This document shows, piece by piece, positions 1 through 13,946 of a stretch of DNA of 64,000 bases; positions within the stretch are counted from its first letter, which is position 1, and each line of letters starts with the position of its first letter. Under the pieces are notes generated by a model that ran no database searches, had not been told where the DNA came from, and worked only from the letters and a program-made list of their open reading frames with translations. Location: positions 62,001 to 126,000 of the forward strand of contig JAQFVV010000355.1 in the NCBI GenBank assembly GCA_028023455.1. Reading direction: 5' to 3'. This DNA is from Epiperipatus broadwayi (taxonomy: Eukaryota > Onychophora > Udeonychophora > Euonychophora > Peripatidae). Made by a program: the position numbers and the translations under genes.

Positions 1-406
1 GAATTTGGGTTAATTTTGAATAAGGAATAAGTAAAAAAATATTTTTTAAACCTATAAATATAAAATGCAGTGCTTTGTTCTGTTTATTAGATCTCAAGGA
101 GCATTCAAACAAGGAATCAACTTCAGAATGCACTCAGCCTGACAGTTTTACCTTAGCCCTTGGCATGGAACTGTTAGTTTTATTGAATGTTGTTCTGAGT
201 GAAGTTTTGTTTAATTGAGTAATTATAAATGGATAGCTCCATACATTAAATATTTTCACTTATAATGTCTGTTAAAATATTATATAGCAATTCATACCCA
301 ACCAGTGGAGTGCTTAATTATAGTTAAGTAAGAAAATTGAAAAGATTGTTATAGTTTGATTTTTTACAAGTGTAAGTGTAAACTGCACATGTTTTTAAAT
401 ATTTCC

Positions 407-441
<35 letters not shown>

Positions 442-689
442 ACAGTATATATATATATATATATATATATATACTGTGGCCTGTCTATAGGTTGTAATAC
501 CCTCAGCAGAGTTGCCAAGTCCCTACATTAAGTCCTACTCTGGCTAGGTACTATTAACAGACTTACTATTTACCGATCATTTTCTTTAACTGTAACAATT
601 GAATTTAGAAAAGATTAGTATTTATCCCAAGTTACTTTTATATGATTAAACATTTCTAAGATAAGACATATTTTAAATATAATTAATGT
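1..689. other. AT-rich spacer, no gene seen
   Basis: I see no coding signal on either strand. The only structured part is a (TA)n tract at about 411-479 that contains the perfect palindrome listed separately. Confidence 0.6.
440..479. repeat. 40-bp perfect palindrome with (TA)n core
   Basis: CCACAG, then an uninterrupted TA run, then CTGTGG. The whole 40 bp is self-complementary and could extrude as a cruciform. It is directly preceded by another (TA)n run at 411-439. Confidence 0.9.
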
Positions 690-1470
690 GAGACTTGTTT
701 ACCTATAAACAGATCACATCCCCTTAACATTAAACAAATACAAAATATTTGTTCAATGGCATAAGAATACCCAGATACTCCTCCTTATTAAGTATCTACA
801 TACTCTCATGGCTAACAATAAGATCCAATATATTATATTATATTTATAACTATTAAGTTTAATTCAATCACTCATTAAATTAATCAGTTAGGTAATTACA
901 GAGAAAGTTTGATTCATATTATTTTTAATAATTAAGATTGGCAATAATCACAAGAATAACTTTATAATAAGGAGATCTCAGGATAATCATTGATTTATTA
1001 ATTCTTCATACTATCTATGGAATATCAAGAGGGATTTTACAGATTTCCATGGATAGTGCACAAATTGAGAAAGGCTTATAGTTTAAATCTATAATCAAGA
1101 TTTATATTTATATTCTTTAATACTTAATATTAAAATAATATTTTAACTAAACTGTGATTAACACTAATACTTTCACTAATAACTAATGTATCATTTAATT
1201 TCATATTAATAAATACACCTTAGTAATTGGCAATGTCATCAATGACCTATGGGATCAAGGCAACATGTAGCAAGTAAAAAATCTTTATTAAGAGATTTAT
1301 GCTTATTAAACTGTTAGATTTGCTCTAAACTGAATTGACTTTTCATTTTAATTTCCACTGTACATTTTGAGTTCTGTGATGTGGTGAAAATGAGCCCAGA
1401 AAAGAAATGCAACAATTAGAATTTGATAAAACTTTTAAAACAATAATTTTAATAATATTCATTACAAATG
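690..1470. repeat. Dispersed AT-rich repeat, copy 1 (resembles 56510-57270)
   Basis: The order of landmarks matches the block at 56510-57270: CAATGGCATAAGAA (754 here, 56563 there), then ATCTCAGG, then a GGGATTTTA stretch, then AAA-ACAAT/AACAAA-TTTATTAC near the end, over a similar total span. The pair looks like two diverged copies of one dispersed element. Read on the minus strand, the CAATGGCATAAGAA anchor lies next to a purine-rich stretch and an AATAAA lies at the other end, which would fit an LTR-type element, but this is inference. Confidence 0.4.
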
Positions 1471-3645
1471 ATTACAATAAACATTACCATTAACATCGAA
1501 TTTAAAATAACTTATAAGAAAATCATATATACATATATTATAATAACAATAGAAAATTAATCTTAGGAGTGTTATAATTAAACAAAATTTACAATCTCCC
1601 ATTATATGTTAAGATATTTACCCATATGTATGTGCATACATATCACACATCCAGTTTATTAAACAATCACTCTCTTGTTGTTTTTTCCCATTTATGGTCT
1701 ATTATTTCAACCTCTAAAATAGTAATAGTTCTAAAGTTATATATATTTGGTGAATAAGTAATAATACAAAACAATGGAAAAAAGATTGTTATAATTCTGG
1801 AGGTTGATAAGCAAGACAAAATTAATACTTTTATATTTCACATAAGAAACTATCATTTTTTTTCTTTTTGTTTATCCATTTGCACATGTAAACACACCCT
1901 GCCTTCTAGATTGCATATATATCATGTTAATTACTTTATTATACCTTTCATACTGGTGTATTGAGCATATTTGTTTATTTAAATGATTAATAATCTTTAA
2001 TCTCAACCTAATTATTAAATAACTATTAATATAACAACACTTGAATTAATTCCTTATTAAATGATTTAGCCCCCCCCCCCTATTGTACAAACAAATCATA
2101 GATTAAAATATAAATACCAACATTAGAAACAAGTTCTCTTTTAAACTCTCAGCTAAAAGTATAACAAAAATTTTAAATTTTTTAGTTGCTCCACACTCCA
2201 TAAACTTATTATAACGTTTTTTTTATTTTTCCTATTTTCTAAAGATTCTGCTTATCCTAAGATTCGCGCAAGGTATTTGAGTTACTGCAACAATAATCCT
2301 TCATTTTGTTCTTTGTTTAGTAATAAAAATTTACTTATGGCTTGCCCTATTTATTTTAGATAATGTATATTTCTCTCTATAGTAAAAGGCACGCTTATGA
2401 TTTCAATTAAAAATATATGTGTCGTGCAACATTTTTCAGCTAAAACTTTATAGAAACTGACATTCCTGCTGGTATGACTCACAGTAAATAATTCTATCTC
2501 TTATTGTAATTAGGATTTTATGTGCAGCCAGAATGATAATGAACACTTTTCAGCTCTTCCTAATTTAGTTCCATTGAATCTTAAATATATATACTTAACT
2601 GTTTCCAAGAGATTTACTATTCCTTTATTTATCCTTACTGGATATTGACGGTGTTTATTTATTTCCTTTTGTTTATTACTGCAGTTCATTTTCCCCATGG
2701 CACAATTATTGTTCCTTTTCAGTGAATATATTTATTAATTATTCATCTCAATATTAATTTTCAAGAGATTATTGGGAATTATTGATTATTGATCTGCCCA
2801 GTAGAAAACAATTAATTTACTTCATTAGTTTAAACATAAAGATGATAATTATCCAATATATCGATACAGTTACAATTCATTACTTTATCTGCTTGCAAAT
2901 AATAAGATTTTAGGAATTTTTAATCCAACTTTTTTTAAAAAAAAAAAAATATCACAAGGCAAAAAAAAAAAAATTAGTTACTTATTCTGTAGGATCAAGA
3001 AACCGTTTTTCCCTCTCTTGAATTTCATAGTAAAAGATTGTTTGAAACTCTTTGATTGGTTGTTTTTTCCCACTTTTTTTTTTATGAAACAATCATTTAT
3101 TTTGCAAGTTTTTGGTTTATTATTTTAAAATGACAATTTATCGTTTTTTAAAAAATAAAATATTGAAATGTAATATTATTTAGAAATTAAATGAAGATAG
3201 ACTTTACTGTTTTACTTTTAGATCAGTATTTTGTAAAATTAAACCTTATTTATGTACTTTTAAATATAGCAAGATTTGAATATAAATAATTTCTTTTTTT
3301 TTAAAATCAAATGTGCACAAACAATACTTATTGGTCTCTATAACACATCCTGTTTACAAAACAATTTAAACTTCACTGGTTTTAAATATGAAATGATATT
3401 AATTGTTCATCCATCTGCATATATACAACACTATAGATTATTATCTATGTGTATCTTGAGTTAAGATCATTTATAAATTTCCATTAGCTAAGACCAGATT
3501 CAAATCCTATGATCTAATATGTCATTATTGTCTTCTTTTAATAAGTAAATATTATTGTATTTGTAAAATTTAAAATTATACACCAAAATTTTATTTTAGA
3601 ATAGACTGAGCTAATAAAAAGTGCACAATATATATATATATATAT
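1471..3645. other. AT-rich spacer, no gene seen
   Basis: There are only short open frames of chance appearance. A C10 run at about 2070 and several A/T homopolymers are the only notable features. Confidence 0.55.
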
Positions 3646-3950
3646 ATAAGACATTTTGTGGGTTTATCCATGTAAGATTTTAATTAGATATTTCAATATT
3701 TTGACTTATCACACCAGCTGTCAACTGGGAAATAAATACACAATACTTGTAGAAGCAATATAGGGATTGTTGTAGAGGTGCTATAAACAGTTTAAAGTGA
3801 CTTTACAATTATATTTATAGACACTGTTTACACTGCCTCTACAATCATATAGTATTTATATTTCAGTTGAGAGCTTGTGTAATCAAGTCAAAATGTTGGA
3901 ATATCTAAATAAAATCTTACACAGAAGGACCCACAAAGCATGTCTTTTAT
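3646..3950. mobile_element. Fold-back MITE inserted in a (TA)n tract
   Basis: The left arm (TAAGACATTTTGTGGG at 3647) is the inverted complement of the right arm ending near 3950 (CCCACAAAGCATGTCTTTTA). Pairing continues inward through GTAAGATTTTA..TTAGATATT and TGTAGAGG..TATAAACAGT to about 3800, so almost the whole 305 bp folds on itself. Both flanks are (TA)n, which agrees with a TA-targeting DNA transposon derivative. There is no coding capacity. The superfamily is not certain. Confidence 0.75.
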
Positions 3951-3959
3951 ATCTATAGC

Positions 3960-5486
<1,527 letters not shown>

Positions 5487-5496
5487 TTTTTTTTCC

Positions 5497-5600
5497 ATAT
5501 GTCATAGCATCGGCCGGGAGGCGAACCCGCAACAACCGTCTGCAACCAACTACTTGCTTGTAAGGCGCTGCGATGACTTCTCCGCTAATAACGCTTGACT
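5497..5600 (-). mobile_element. tRNA-derived SINE-like repeat, copy 1
   Basis: On the minus strand it carries a pol III B box (GGTTCGCCTCC, within the complement of 5518-5530) and is followed by an A-rich tail, seen here as a T run before 5497. The core is the inverted complement of the copy at 6119-6238, sharing the stretches encoding GCAAGTAGTTGGTTG and TTGCAGACGGTTG. With that copy it forms a long inverted repeat with about 520 bp between the arms. Confidence 0.7.
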
Positions 5601-6118
5601 AGGTAAAATAGTTGTCACTTCGATTTCTATGAAATGCAAAGAAATAATTTTTGAGGACATATGACAAATATATTATCAACATTCCTAAGGCATACAGATA
5701 TATTTTACAAGCTTTATCTAATGTCTGTTTTGATTAAATACAAAAATGGGAAAACACAATCATTAGCATTAGGTGTTATTAGTAAAAGCTCTGTTTATAT
5801 ATATTTGAGAGTGGTAAATAAATAATGGGTTTCAAAAGAGTTAAATAAATTCCTTAAGTTTTTTTTTCTTTTGTTTGTTTGTTTCATCTTCTTTTATTAA
5901 AATAAAATCTTTTATTTTTATTTTTTTGTTTTATTTAGTTGTGTTGGATTTCTTTGATTATTTTTTTAATTCAGAATAATAACAAAATATAGTAATAAAT
6001 AAAAAATTAGTTCAATTCTTAAGGCTACATTATTTTTTAGAAAGAATAATGAGATATCATAAAGTTGAAGTACGTTTTTCTTTTTTAAAAAAATCTGTAA
6101 CTCATTTAAAAGAATTGT

Positions 6119-6238
6119 CAAGCGTTGTTAGCCGAAAGATCATCGCAGCAGCCTTACAGCAAGTAGTTGGTTGTAGTTGGTTGCAGACGGTTGTGGGTTC
6201 GCTTCCCGGCCAATGCTATGACATATGAAAAAAAAAAC
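6119..6238 (+). mobile_element. tRNA-derived SINE-like repeat, copy 2
   Basis: The sequence reads GTTAGCCGAAAGATCATCGC (A-box-like region), then GGTTCGCTTCC (B box, 6196-6206), then CGGCCAATGCTATGAC and an A-rich tail at about 6228-6237. This order is the head of a tRNA-derived SINE. It is too long between the boxes and too diverged to be a working tRNA gene. Confidence 0.7.
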
Positions 6239-6536
6239 TCATTTAAAAGAATTATAACAAGTTTATCTATTTTTATTCTCACCATTAAAAATTATCGACA
6301 TTCAGAATATATATATATACTACTGTAAATACAATAAGCAATTAATGTCAAAAGCTAACTAACCATTTCATGTATATGCAAGGCAGCAGAGCAAATTTAT
6401 CTCCGAGTAGCCCTTCATAGAGAAATCATGAAAAAGGAGACATTGCTCACCATGTTTGCCATATATTGGGATGGGAAGGGGTTGCTCTGATTTTATTTTT
6501 ATTTTAATGGTTGACAGTCATAAATCATTTTTTGTC

Positions 6537-6630
6537 ATGTGTCATAGCATTATCCGGAAAGCGAACCCGCTAATCCGGGACAACTGCTCGTAAGGCCGCT
6601 GTGCTGACCTCTCGACCACCAACACTTAAC
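6537..6630 (-). mobile_element. tRNA-derived SINE-like repeat, copy 3
   Basis: On the minus strand the A box reads TGGTCGAGAGGTCAGCAC, very close to Leu/Ser tRNA A boxes, and the B box reads GGTTCGCTTTCC. The 3' part (GATAATGCTATGACAC) matches the other two copies. The copy is diverged and the middle is shorter, so it is an independent older insertion. Confidence 0.7.
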
Positions 6631-7214
6631 TTTTATGCATATATATATATAACATTTTCGAAATTTTGAAAGATAAAAAATAACTATTTTGTGCGTGATT
6701 GCAACACAAATAATTCAAATCTTACACGAATAATTTATATAATACACACTACTGCCAAGAGTAATAATAATACTAAACTCATAGCCTTTTAAAATGCGGT
6801 AAGTGTAATATCATTGTTTTTTTATATATATTTAAGTGTAATATCATTCAGAGAGAATTTTAAGCCGTTGACAAAGTTTTCGAAGTTAAATTTTATTTGT
6901 TCTAAATAGTTTTACCCACTTGTAGAACTTTAGCATTTTTTTGTCGGATATAATGAGATTACGGTCAAATCAATTACTTTGGTTTCTGAAACGTTTAGAA
7001 AACGTGCTGAAAAAGTACTGTATACAAATACTGACATGAATTAGCTTTTAAACTTCGTTTTACAAATGCACGATAAAATCTTTTATTGGCACGAGATTTT
7101 TAATTTCAAACTCAATATCTAAATCAAAGCGAATTATCTCATTCATACAGGCATAAATATATATGTATTTTTATTTATTCATCTCTTTTACTAAATATTC
7201 AACCATTTCATTTT
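6631..7214. other. AT-rich spacer, no gene seen
   Basis: I see nothing beyond short (TA)n patches. Confidence 0.5.
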
Positions 7215-7247
7215 CCTATCTACCTACCTACCTACCTACCTACCTAC

Positions 7248-7302
<55 letters not shown>

Positions 7303-7303
7303 C

Positions 7304-7381
<78 letters not shown>

Positions 7382-7383
7382 AG
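7215..7383. repeat. Compound tetranucleotide array (TACC)n(TATC)n(TGTC)n(TC)n
   Basis: The array grades from TACC to TATC to TGTC to TC units. Open frames through it encode only YLSI/YLPT repeats and are not genes. Confidence 0.97.
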
Positions 7384-10300
7384 CTATTATTTTATCTATG
7401 TAGATGTCTTTCTATCCATCTATTTTCTTCCAACCTAACAATCTACTTATCATTTTATCTACATTTTTATATACCTACTTATTTACCTATATAATACATA
7501 TATTTCCAAATCTTTTTCTTTCTATCAGTGCATCTTTTACTTATAATATAGCTCAATACTATCACAATCATCCGTCAGCACAGAAGTCAGTGCAACCTCT
7601 GCACTATAGATCCATTTTTAAAATTCACTTTTTCAAGTAAACCATAAAGTACATACAATTTAACTTCTTATACACATTATTTTTTAGAGATTCGTAACCT
7701 GAAGATCATATCACATGTATTTAAATATATTATATTCCCTCACACATTATTAAAATATATGATCTTCAGAAACATTAAAACATTAAATGAACCCCAAGAT
7801 GAGCATTTCATTCTGAACAAGCACTCTTCAGTTGACCCACTTCACAATCTCTTACACATATTTTCATAACAAATTACTAATCTTTAATTGTCAGGCTTCA
7901 AATTTTCTGCTTTGCAACGTTGATACAAACCATTTTCTAAAATATATTTATAACCTTTATTAATTTACTAAGCTAGATATTATTTTTAGCTCAAAGATAT
8001 ACTTTGTCTCATTTAATAAATATCTACAGGGTTACAGATGTATCGATATTTGATTTCTTTGCCTATGTTGACAATTTTAAAAACTTTCCCTACACCACTC
8101 TAATGCAAGATAGGGACTAGTTTTTATTCAGTTTAGTTACATATATAATCATGTTAATGTACGTATATTAATCACAGATTTTTATAGATATATTAATGTA
8201 AAATATTCTGCAAAGCAGGTTTCTGAGTGCAACATAAGATATATTTTAATAATGAATTTCCATTTCATCATCATTTTTAACCTCATGTTAAGTTTATTCC
8301 GTCACATATACATTATTTTATATCAATTATATAAAAGTAAAAAAAATGCATTTATTCAAATCTGATAATTGAAATGTGTTGATATTTAAATAATTTAAAA
8401 TAAAATACAATATATTTAGAAGAATGTCAAAGACCAATGTTTCAAAGTGCAATAATATTTTGATAAAATATAGTGATTTTATTATATTAATCACAGGTAT
8501 TTTTATATTAAATTTTGCTATTTATCAATCATCATCATCAAAATTCCATTGTTCAATTATAATAGTATTTCATTTTTCTGAATTAAAATATATGCTGACA
8601 AAATAAATGACAAAGAGTAGTATATTTTTTCCTAGCATATGACAGACTTGTGTGAGCATGTCATAGTGTTTGTCATTTGTGCTCACTATTTTGATTCTCA
8701 ACAACAATTTTACAAAAGTCAAAACCCTTTTTCTTAAACATCATTCTCCATTATTTACAATGGCAGCCATTTTAAAGATTGATGATGTCATCTGATAGTA
8801 ACTTCTTCACCTAGTCTTAATCATCTGAGTATAAAATTGTGAGAGTCATGCTAAAAAGTTACCATGCAGGATTAATTTATTATACATTAAACAATATTCT
8901 ATTTTATCATAGAATTAAAATATGATTAATGTTTTTAACTAATTTTTATTTACCATCTGTGCAAGATAATCAGTGTTTTCATTTGTTATATACCTATAGT
9001 AAAAAGATTTCATCAATATCCATTCTGTTTTTAATTACAAACTTTCTCAAGCCAGAAGTCAACAAATTGTATTTACACTTTTCACCCTCTACTGAGATAG
9101 TTTGTGAAACATTTTTTTTTTGTACAGTTTTAAAATTCATGTATATTTTTTCTCTAATATTTTAATTTCTTAAAAAAAAAATCAAAACATGTTAGCATAG
9201 TCAAATAAGTAGGTCATCAAAGTTTCCAATGATGGGTGTCAATATATTACATATTTTGTGACTTCAAACTTTGCAATATTACTTCAAGAAAAAATTACAA
9301 TGGTATAAAAACATGATTGCTTGGAAAGATGGTGATCACTTTTGTATACAAATTAGGTAATAATTATTGGAAATTAAAAATATATATTATTACATATTTA
9401 TTTTTTACAGAAATGTTTTATTTTTAAATATAAAAGAATATATTCTTCTGAATATTGTTACCTAGAAATTATGATCACAGGAAATACAAATATCTAGAAA
9501 TGTCGTCACTCAATAGACTGTTATAACATTTAGCGATATCGTAAAACATACAAAATAATTTACAATTTTAAAGCATAACTTAATAGATTGACTAGATATT
9601 AAAAGTAATACATTCAGATTTTTAAAACAAACATTAAACAAAGAAGATTTCATTCAATTTACAAATTGATTGTGCTCTATCTACAATTTGGTAATGAAAC
9701 AGTGCTTTGTTTTGATTTAAATCTAAACTTTAAAATAATTCCAATTAAATATGATTTTTTAAATTTTATTTAATTTCTAACATGAATATTTATTGAATGA
9801 GGTCAAATTTATTATATTCTGATAAATAATAATGGTATAATATTAAAGTGAATGTTAAAAGTTTAAAGTAACTGAGAACAAATAAATACATAAGAATGCT
9901 ATGTCAGTACAAGAGGGTTAACATCGACAAAAGCAAAAAAGAAATTAAAATTAGAATTCATAACAATACACAATCAAATCCAATACTTTGACCATATACA
10001 ATAACACAATACAACATATTAAAATGTAGACATTAGCTACAATATGATTCAATCAATTTGTATTGACAACTTTTTCAAATGCCATATCAATCAAAACAAA
10101 ACTGCTATTATAATGAACTCAAGTACTTTTTGTAAAAGAAAAGAGAGTTGAAATAATTTTATGCATTATGCAATTAATCACAAATTTTCTATGATGAAAA
10201 TGAAATAAAAATAAATTGAAGAAGATTCAGGTCTTTAATTTTTATTTAATTGGATTATATTTTTACAATGAAAACATATTGTAGTGCTTAATACAATCAG

Positions 10301-10848
10301 TCCAAAATTTTTCTTAATATAATGTGTCATCTCATACCATAAAAAGTCAGAAACAATATATTTATATAGAAAGGGCTGCTTATTTAAATACAAATAATAG
10401 ATACTGTAAAAGAAACATTAAATATTGATTACTATAAACCCAGAATGTATCATTAAAATAATTCTTCCAATTAACTTTAATTAGATTTTGGTCATGACAT
10501 TTTGGCTCTTAAGCTGTTAATAAATAATAAGTTTTTATGATCTGAAAAGTTCACACCAATGAAATGGTATTAAACATAGCTTTGTTTAGTTCTAAATAAT
10601 TTCACGTAAAGAATGCATTACAATAAATCAATAAATAAATAAATAAATTCAGTATGTTTTTGTTTTGCAAAATGACAAAAAAAATTATTGAACAAAAAAG
10701 TTGATTGCATTCAATTTTGTTCTGTGTTTGGACAGTAGAAGTATATACCTTTTCATTATAATTAAATTTTTTTTTACATGTTTTTTTTAATGATTATAGT
10801 TATTTTAATGAAAACAATCAAGAAAAACTCTGAGTGTAAAAGAAAAAG
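7384..10848. other. AT-rich spacer, no gene seen
   Basis: Short frames only. At about 7790-7850 there is a weak match (CATTCTGAACAAGCACTCTTCAG) to the dispersed repeat that is clearer at 36385 and 53905, and a short inverted repeat (GAAGATCATAT/ATATGATCTTC) lies at 7703-7767. Nothing else stands out. Confidence 0.5.
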
Positions 10849-11435
10849 TTGTTATTTTACACTAAGTGGAATAACCTCAAAGCCCTCACCACAAACTTTT
10901 TTCTATCATACAGGATAAAAATTTCCAAAATTAATCCCATATGCCAGCTATGCCTAAGTGATGAAGAAACCACTCAATACCTATTCTACCACTGCAAAAC
11001 ACTACAAACCCACAGGAACACAATTATATCTATAACCAAAGACAACAAACCAACAATAACCACCTTAATACTAAGCATAATAAAAGGATATTTCCCATCC
11101 ATTCAAATGGTACTTTTTTACTTTATACAATGTGGTCTATTAGATGCACTCTCATCTTCAATTGAACAACAATTAACAATCAAGAAATATTTCTGGTGAA
11201 ACTCACAAAAATTAAAAAAAGGAAAAGAACACTGTCTCCCCCAGATTTCTTTGCCGGAATCTGGAGCTTGGTTTCCATCTGAACCAAACCTATATAGTCA
11301 ACATTACAAAATCAATCCCAATAAAAAAATAAAAAAATCTCAATTAATGTTGTCCCCTTCAAATCAATAATTCATTGCTTGTAAATAATGTAACAACAAT
11401 CTTATAAAATAAAATAAATATATTTTTAAAAAATT
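10849..11435 (+). mobile_element. 3' end of a non-LTR retrotransposon (zinc-knuckle C-terminus plus 3' UTR)
   Basis: A 116-codon frame (10849-11199) ends a reverse-transcriptase polyprotein. It contains CQLC followed by EETTQYLFYHC, i.e. a C-x2-C...H-x-C zinc-finger pattern as found after the RT in several LINE clades (zf-RVT type). The frame is open from its ATG but the RT itself is absent, so the copy is 5'-truncated. The non-coding part holds a hairpin at 11241-11264 (CCAGATT/GAATCTGG), a common position for the stem-loop recognised by LINE RTs, and ends in AATAAA-rich sequence. Base composition is more C-rich than its surroundings, which suggests foreign coding origin. The clade cannot be named from this piece. 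Confidence 0.55.
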
Positions 11436-11639
11436 GTGATATCTGTTGATAAATTTTTGTTTATCTCAAGCCTATTTTAAACAGCAAGAAATATACAACA
11501 CTGTGTGTACACCATCACAGATACTTCTAAATCTTCCAAATTAAGGCATCCCATATATGAAAAACCATAAAATCTCCTACTATGATGGATTGGTTTGTGT
11601 TTCTGTTAAATAATATCATTATTATATTAATTATTATAG

Positions 11640-11908
11640 AGGAAAGGCAGTACTTTACAATATACCTCAATCAATGAGAGAGATGAATACTTCAAACATT
11701 TAGATTTAAAAGACAGTCATAGGTGGTTTGACACCTTTTGGAAATGTGGATTTCTACATCTGTAAAACTTGCAGAAGTTACTTCAGCAGATTTTAAATAG
11801 CTGAAAGTTATCCATCTGATCTACATAATTAAATTCAAAAAGGAGAGAATGCCATTAAGAAATTGTTCGATGTTGATGAACCTGGCACATTTGAATATAT
11901 ATATATAT
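11640..11908 (+). pseudogene. Tigger/pogo transposase relic, part 1
   Basis: Piecing together frames by eye gives a WFDTF block, then KLAEVTSADF, then AESYPSDLH, then KLFDVDEPGTFE. In Tigger/pogo (jerky-type) transposases the same order is WF..F, a GEAASA block, a SYPE.L block and the IFNVDET motif whose first D is part of the DDE catalytic triad. Several frameshifts and stops break it, so it is dead. It is cut at 11909 by the solo-LTR-like insertion and resumes at 13947. Confidence 0.5.
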
Positions 11909-13946
11909 TATAACGATCGAAATGAAAGTGAAGATCGAATCTAACCGCAAAAACAATATCTGCAACTACCAGGGTGCCATCTAGGCATTTAAGCCTAGAA
12001 AAATTTATAAAGTAGGCAGATACGCGCTGTTAAGATTCCACTTTATTTAAATATTCCGATCATTAGCCCAAGTCACTAGCTCAGCGGAAACGCAGAGATA
12101 AAAATCTATAAATTTTATATCTTAAATATAAAAGAATAAAAGCCACTGCCAGAAATTAACACATAAAAATATTTATTTACGCACATATAAAATAACATTT
12201 AAATTTTGAGGAATAAATCAACATTTTAGATTTTTATATTAACTTTTAATTTTACATTTAACTAAGTTTCAATGAGTTTAATATTTTATTTAGATAGTCA
12301 AGTATGAATAAACTACATAGATCTGCATTTGAAAAGAAAATATTCTTCCCTGATTTAACCTTAGGCAACAAATTTCGCAACCAAACTGGCACCAATCCAT
12401 CTGATACATTCATGTATTCAATGTAGCATGATACAACAACACAAAATACTATACTGTCAGGAATGTACATCTGAACAATAAGTAGAAATAGAGAAGACAT
12501 TGACTCTCCACCAACAGGGATGTTACATCTGTTGGCAAGTAGAACAATAAACAAAAAACTCCATAGGAATGGACTGCGGTCTTCTGCCGACTTACAAACC
12601 CATCCATAGGCAAACAGAGGGTGTGTGGCATATATCTATAATCCTGCCTGTAGCGGACCTCATACTACATCTACAATTACACAAATATATCCAATCCATT
12701 GAACCAATTCAACTACGAAATAAATAACCTAAGATTACCCTCCCTTAATATAACTTTACAAAACTATATAGCCATTCACGCCCGACTTAAATTTAACATT
12801 TAGATACATTCGCACAAATGCATTTTATAAAATTTGTTTTAAAATGTTGAGTTCAGATCAGCTGCACAGATTCTATGGTCAAAAACATTCCAAATTAAAC
12901 ACAACTGATCAAAATACAAAGTCATCGATAAACATCACTTGCATAGGGAATATACAAATCCCATTAACATTCATCGTAAGATGCTGCAGTGATATCGTTG
13001 ACCCATATATTCTAATCGAATGTGAAAACCACAACATAATCAACCGCTAAAGAATCTATGCAACGTCCATACCCAACCTTAAATTTCCTCATTTAAAATT
13101 TAAACAATAAATAATTTATACAATAAGAAAAAAAAATGGAAATGATTTTTCTCAATCGGAAAACATATAAAATTAAACATTATTAATTTGATTTAAAAAC
13201 TTACAAGAGTCAGATGAGAGTCCATTTTAACATTTAGGTTGGCTTGTTTATCAATTTGTAAAACTTGACGAAAGTTCTTAATTGATTTTAACAATTGTTC
13301 ATTTCATATAGCTTATGGTAGAAGAGTCCAGGTTTCTGCTTTTAATTCCCGCGATGCCTCCATTGGAAGATAATGTTCTGGAGATGGCAATAGCTGGTTC
13401 AAGGTATCACAGTCTTTTCCTTTTTCTTTTTTAAATAGAGAGTGTGGTATGTGCGTCCTACCACAACTCTCAAACACACCACACTGGAACTCAATATTTC
13501 TCTTTTTATAGTAAATCTCCAGATTGAATGAACAAAGACATCACTAATCCAAATTTTCGTTCGGGTCCGGGCTGAGGCTTGGTGCTTCCATTGGTCAAGC
13601 TAAAATCTCTTTATTCTCTTATCTAATTTACTCTCTGACTTTTTAATTAGACAGCTTTTGGATAATTAATAAACAATCATTTCCATTTACAGATTACAGG
13701 AATTAATTAATACCTGTTTTTATTTTTACTTACGTTATTTCTTTTTTAAACTATTTTTATATTTAAATCTTTTTTTATAAAAAAAATACATTCAAATACC
13801 TTTTTTTATTTATTAAAAAAAAATATTTTCAAAGTTTAGCATCTGTGCGAATATATACGTTTAACAAACATTTTAATATTAGCGTTTAGTTTTTTTACTT
13901 TTATTTGCGAACTTTTAAGTTTTTATTTTAAATTAATGTAACGACA
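11909..13946 (-). mobile_element. Solo-LTR-like insertion, copy 1 (about 2.0 kb)
   Basis: It is a diverged copy of 34156-36325. Shared landmarks in order are the CATCTAGGCATTT segment, the AGCCACTGCCAG segment, two internal blocks, the promoter-like segment, ATTTCCATTT..GATTA, and CTGTGCGA..ATATATACG close to the end. The outer ends are TATAACGATC on the left and TGTAACGACA on the right; read on the minus strand the element runs TGTCGTTACA...GATCGTTATA. It splits a Tigger relic, so it is an insertion. The flanks are TATAT-like on both sides, consistent with a 4-5-bp duplication but ambiguous in AT sequence. No retroviral-type coding region is visible, so I call it a solo LTR or LTR-only derivative. 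A DNA transposon with 10-bp terminal inverted repeats is the alternative. Confidence 0.55.
13438..13594 (-). promoter_or_regulatory. LTR promoter-like segment with start-proximal hairpin, copy 1
   Basis: On the minus strand a CCAAT box (complement of 13590-13594) lies about 80 bp upstream of TATAAAAA (complement of 13503-13510). About 32 bp further downstream, where transcription would be expected to start, is a hairpin at 13438-13471: stem GAGAGT(T)GTGGTA with its partner TACCACACTCTC and a 9-base loop GGACGCACA. The same order occurs in the second copy. Confidence 0.45.

Noticed and set aside
6119-6238. Functional tRNA gene
   Set aside because: A and B boxes are present but no acceptor stem or cloverleaf can be formed, and diverged copies lie nearby, so it is a SINE.
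12844-13050. 68-codon frame in LTR-like copy 1 as a retroviral-type protease
   Set aside because: ITCIGNIQIPLTFIV recalls an aspartic-protease strand, but no catalytic D-T/S-G is present and the homologous block in copy 2 is full of stops.
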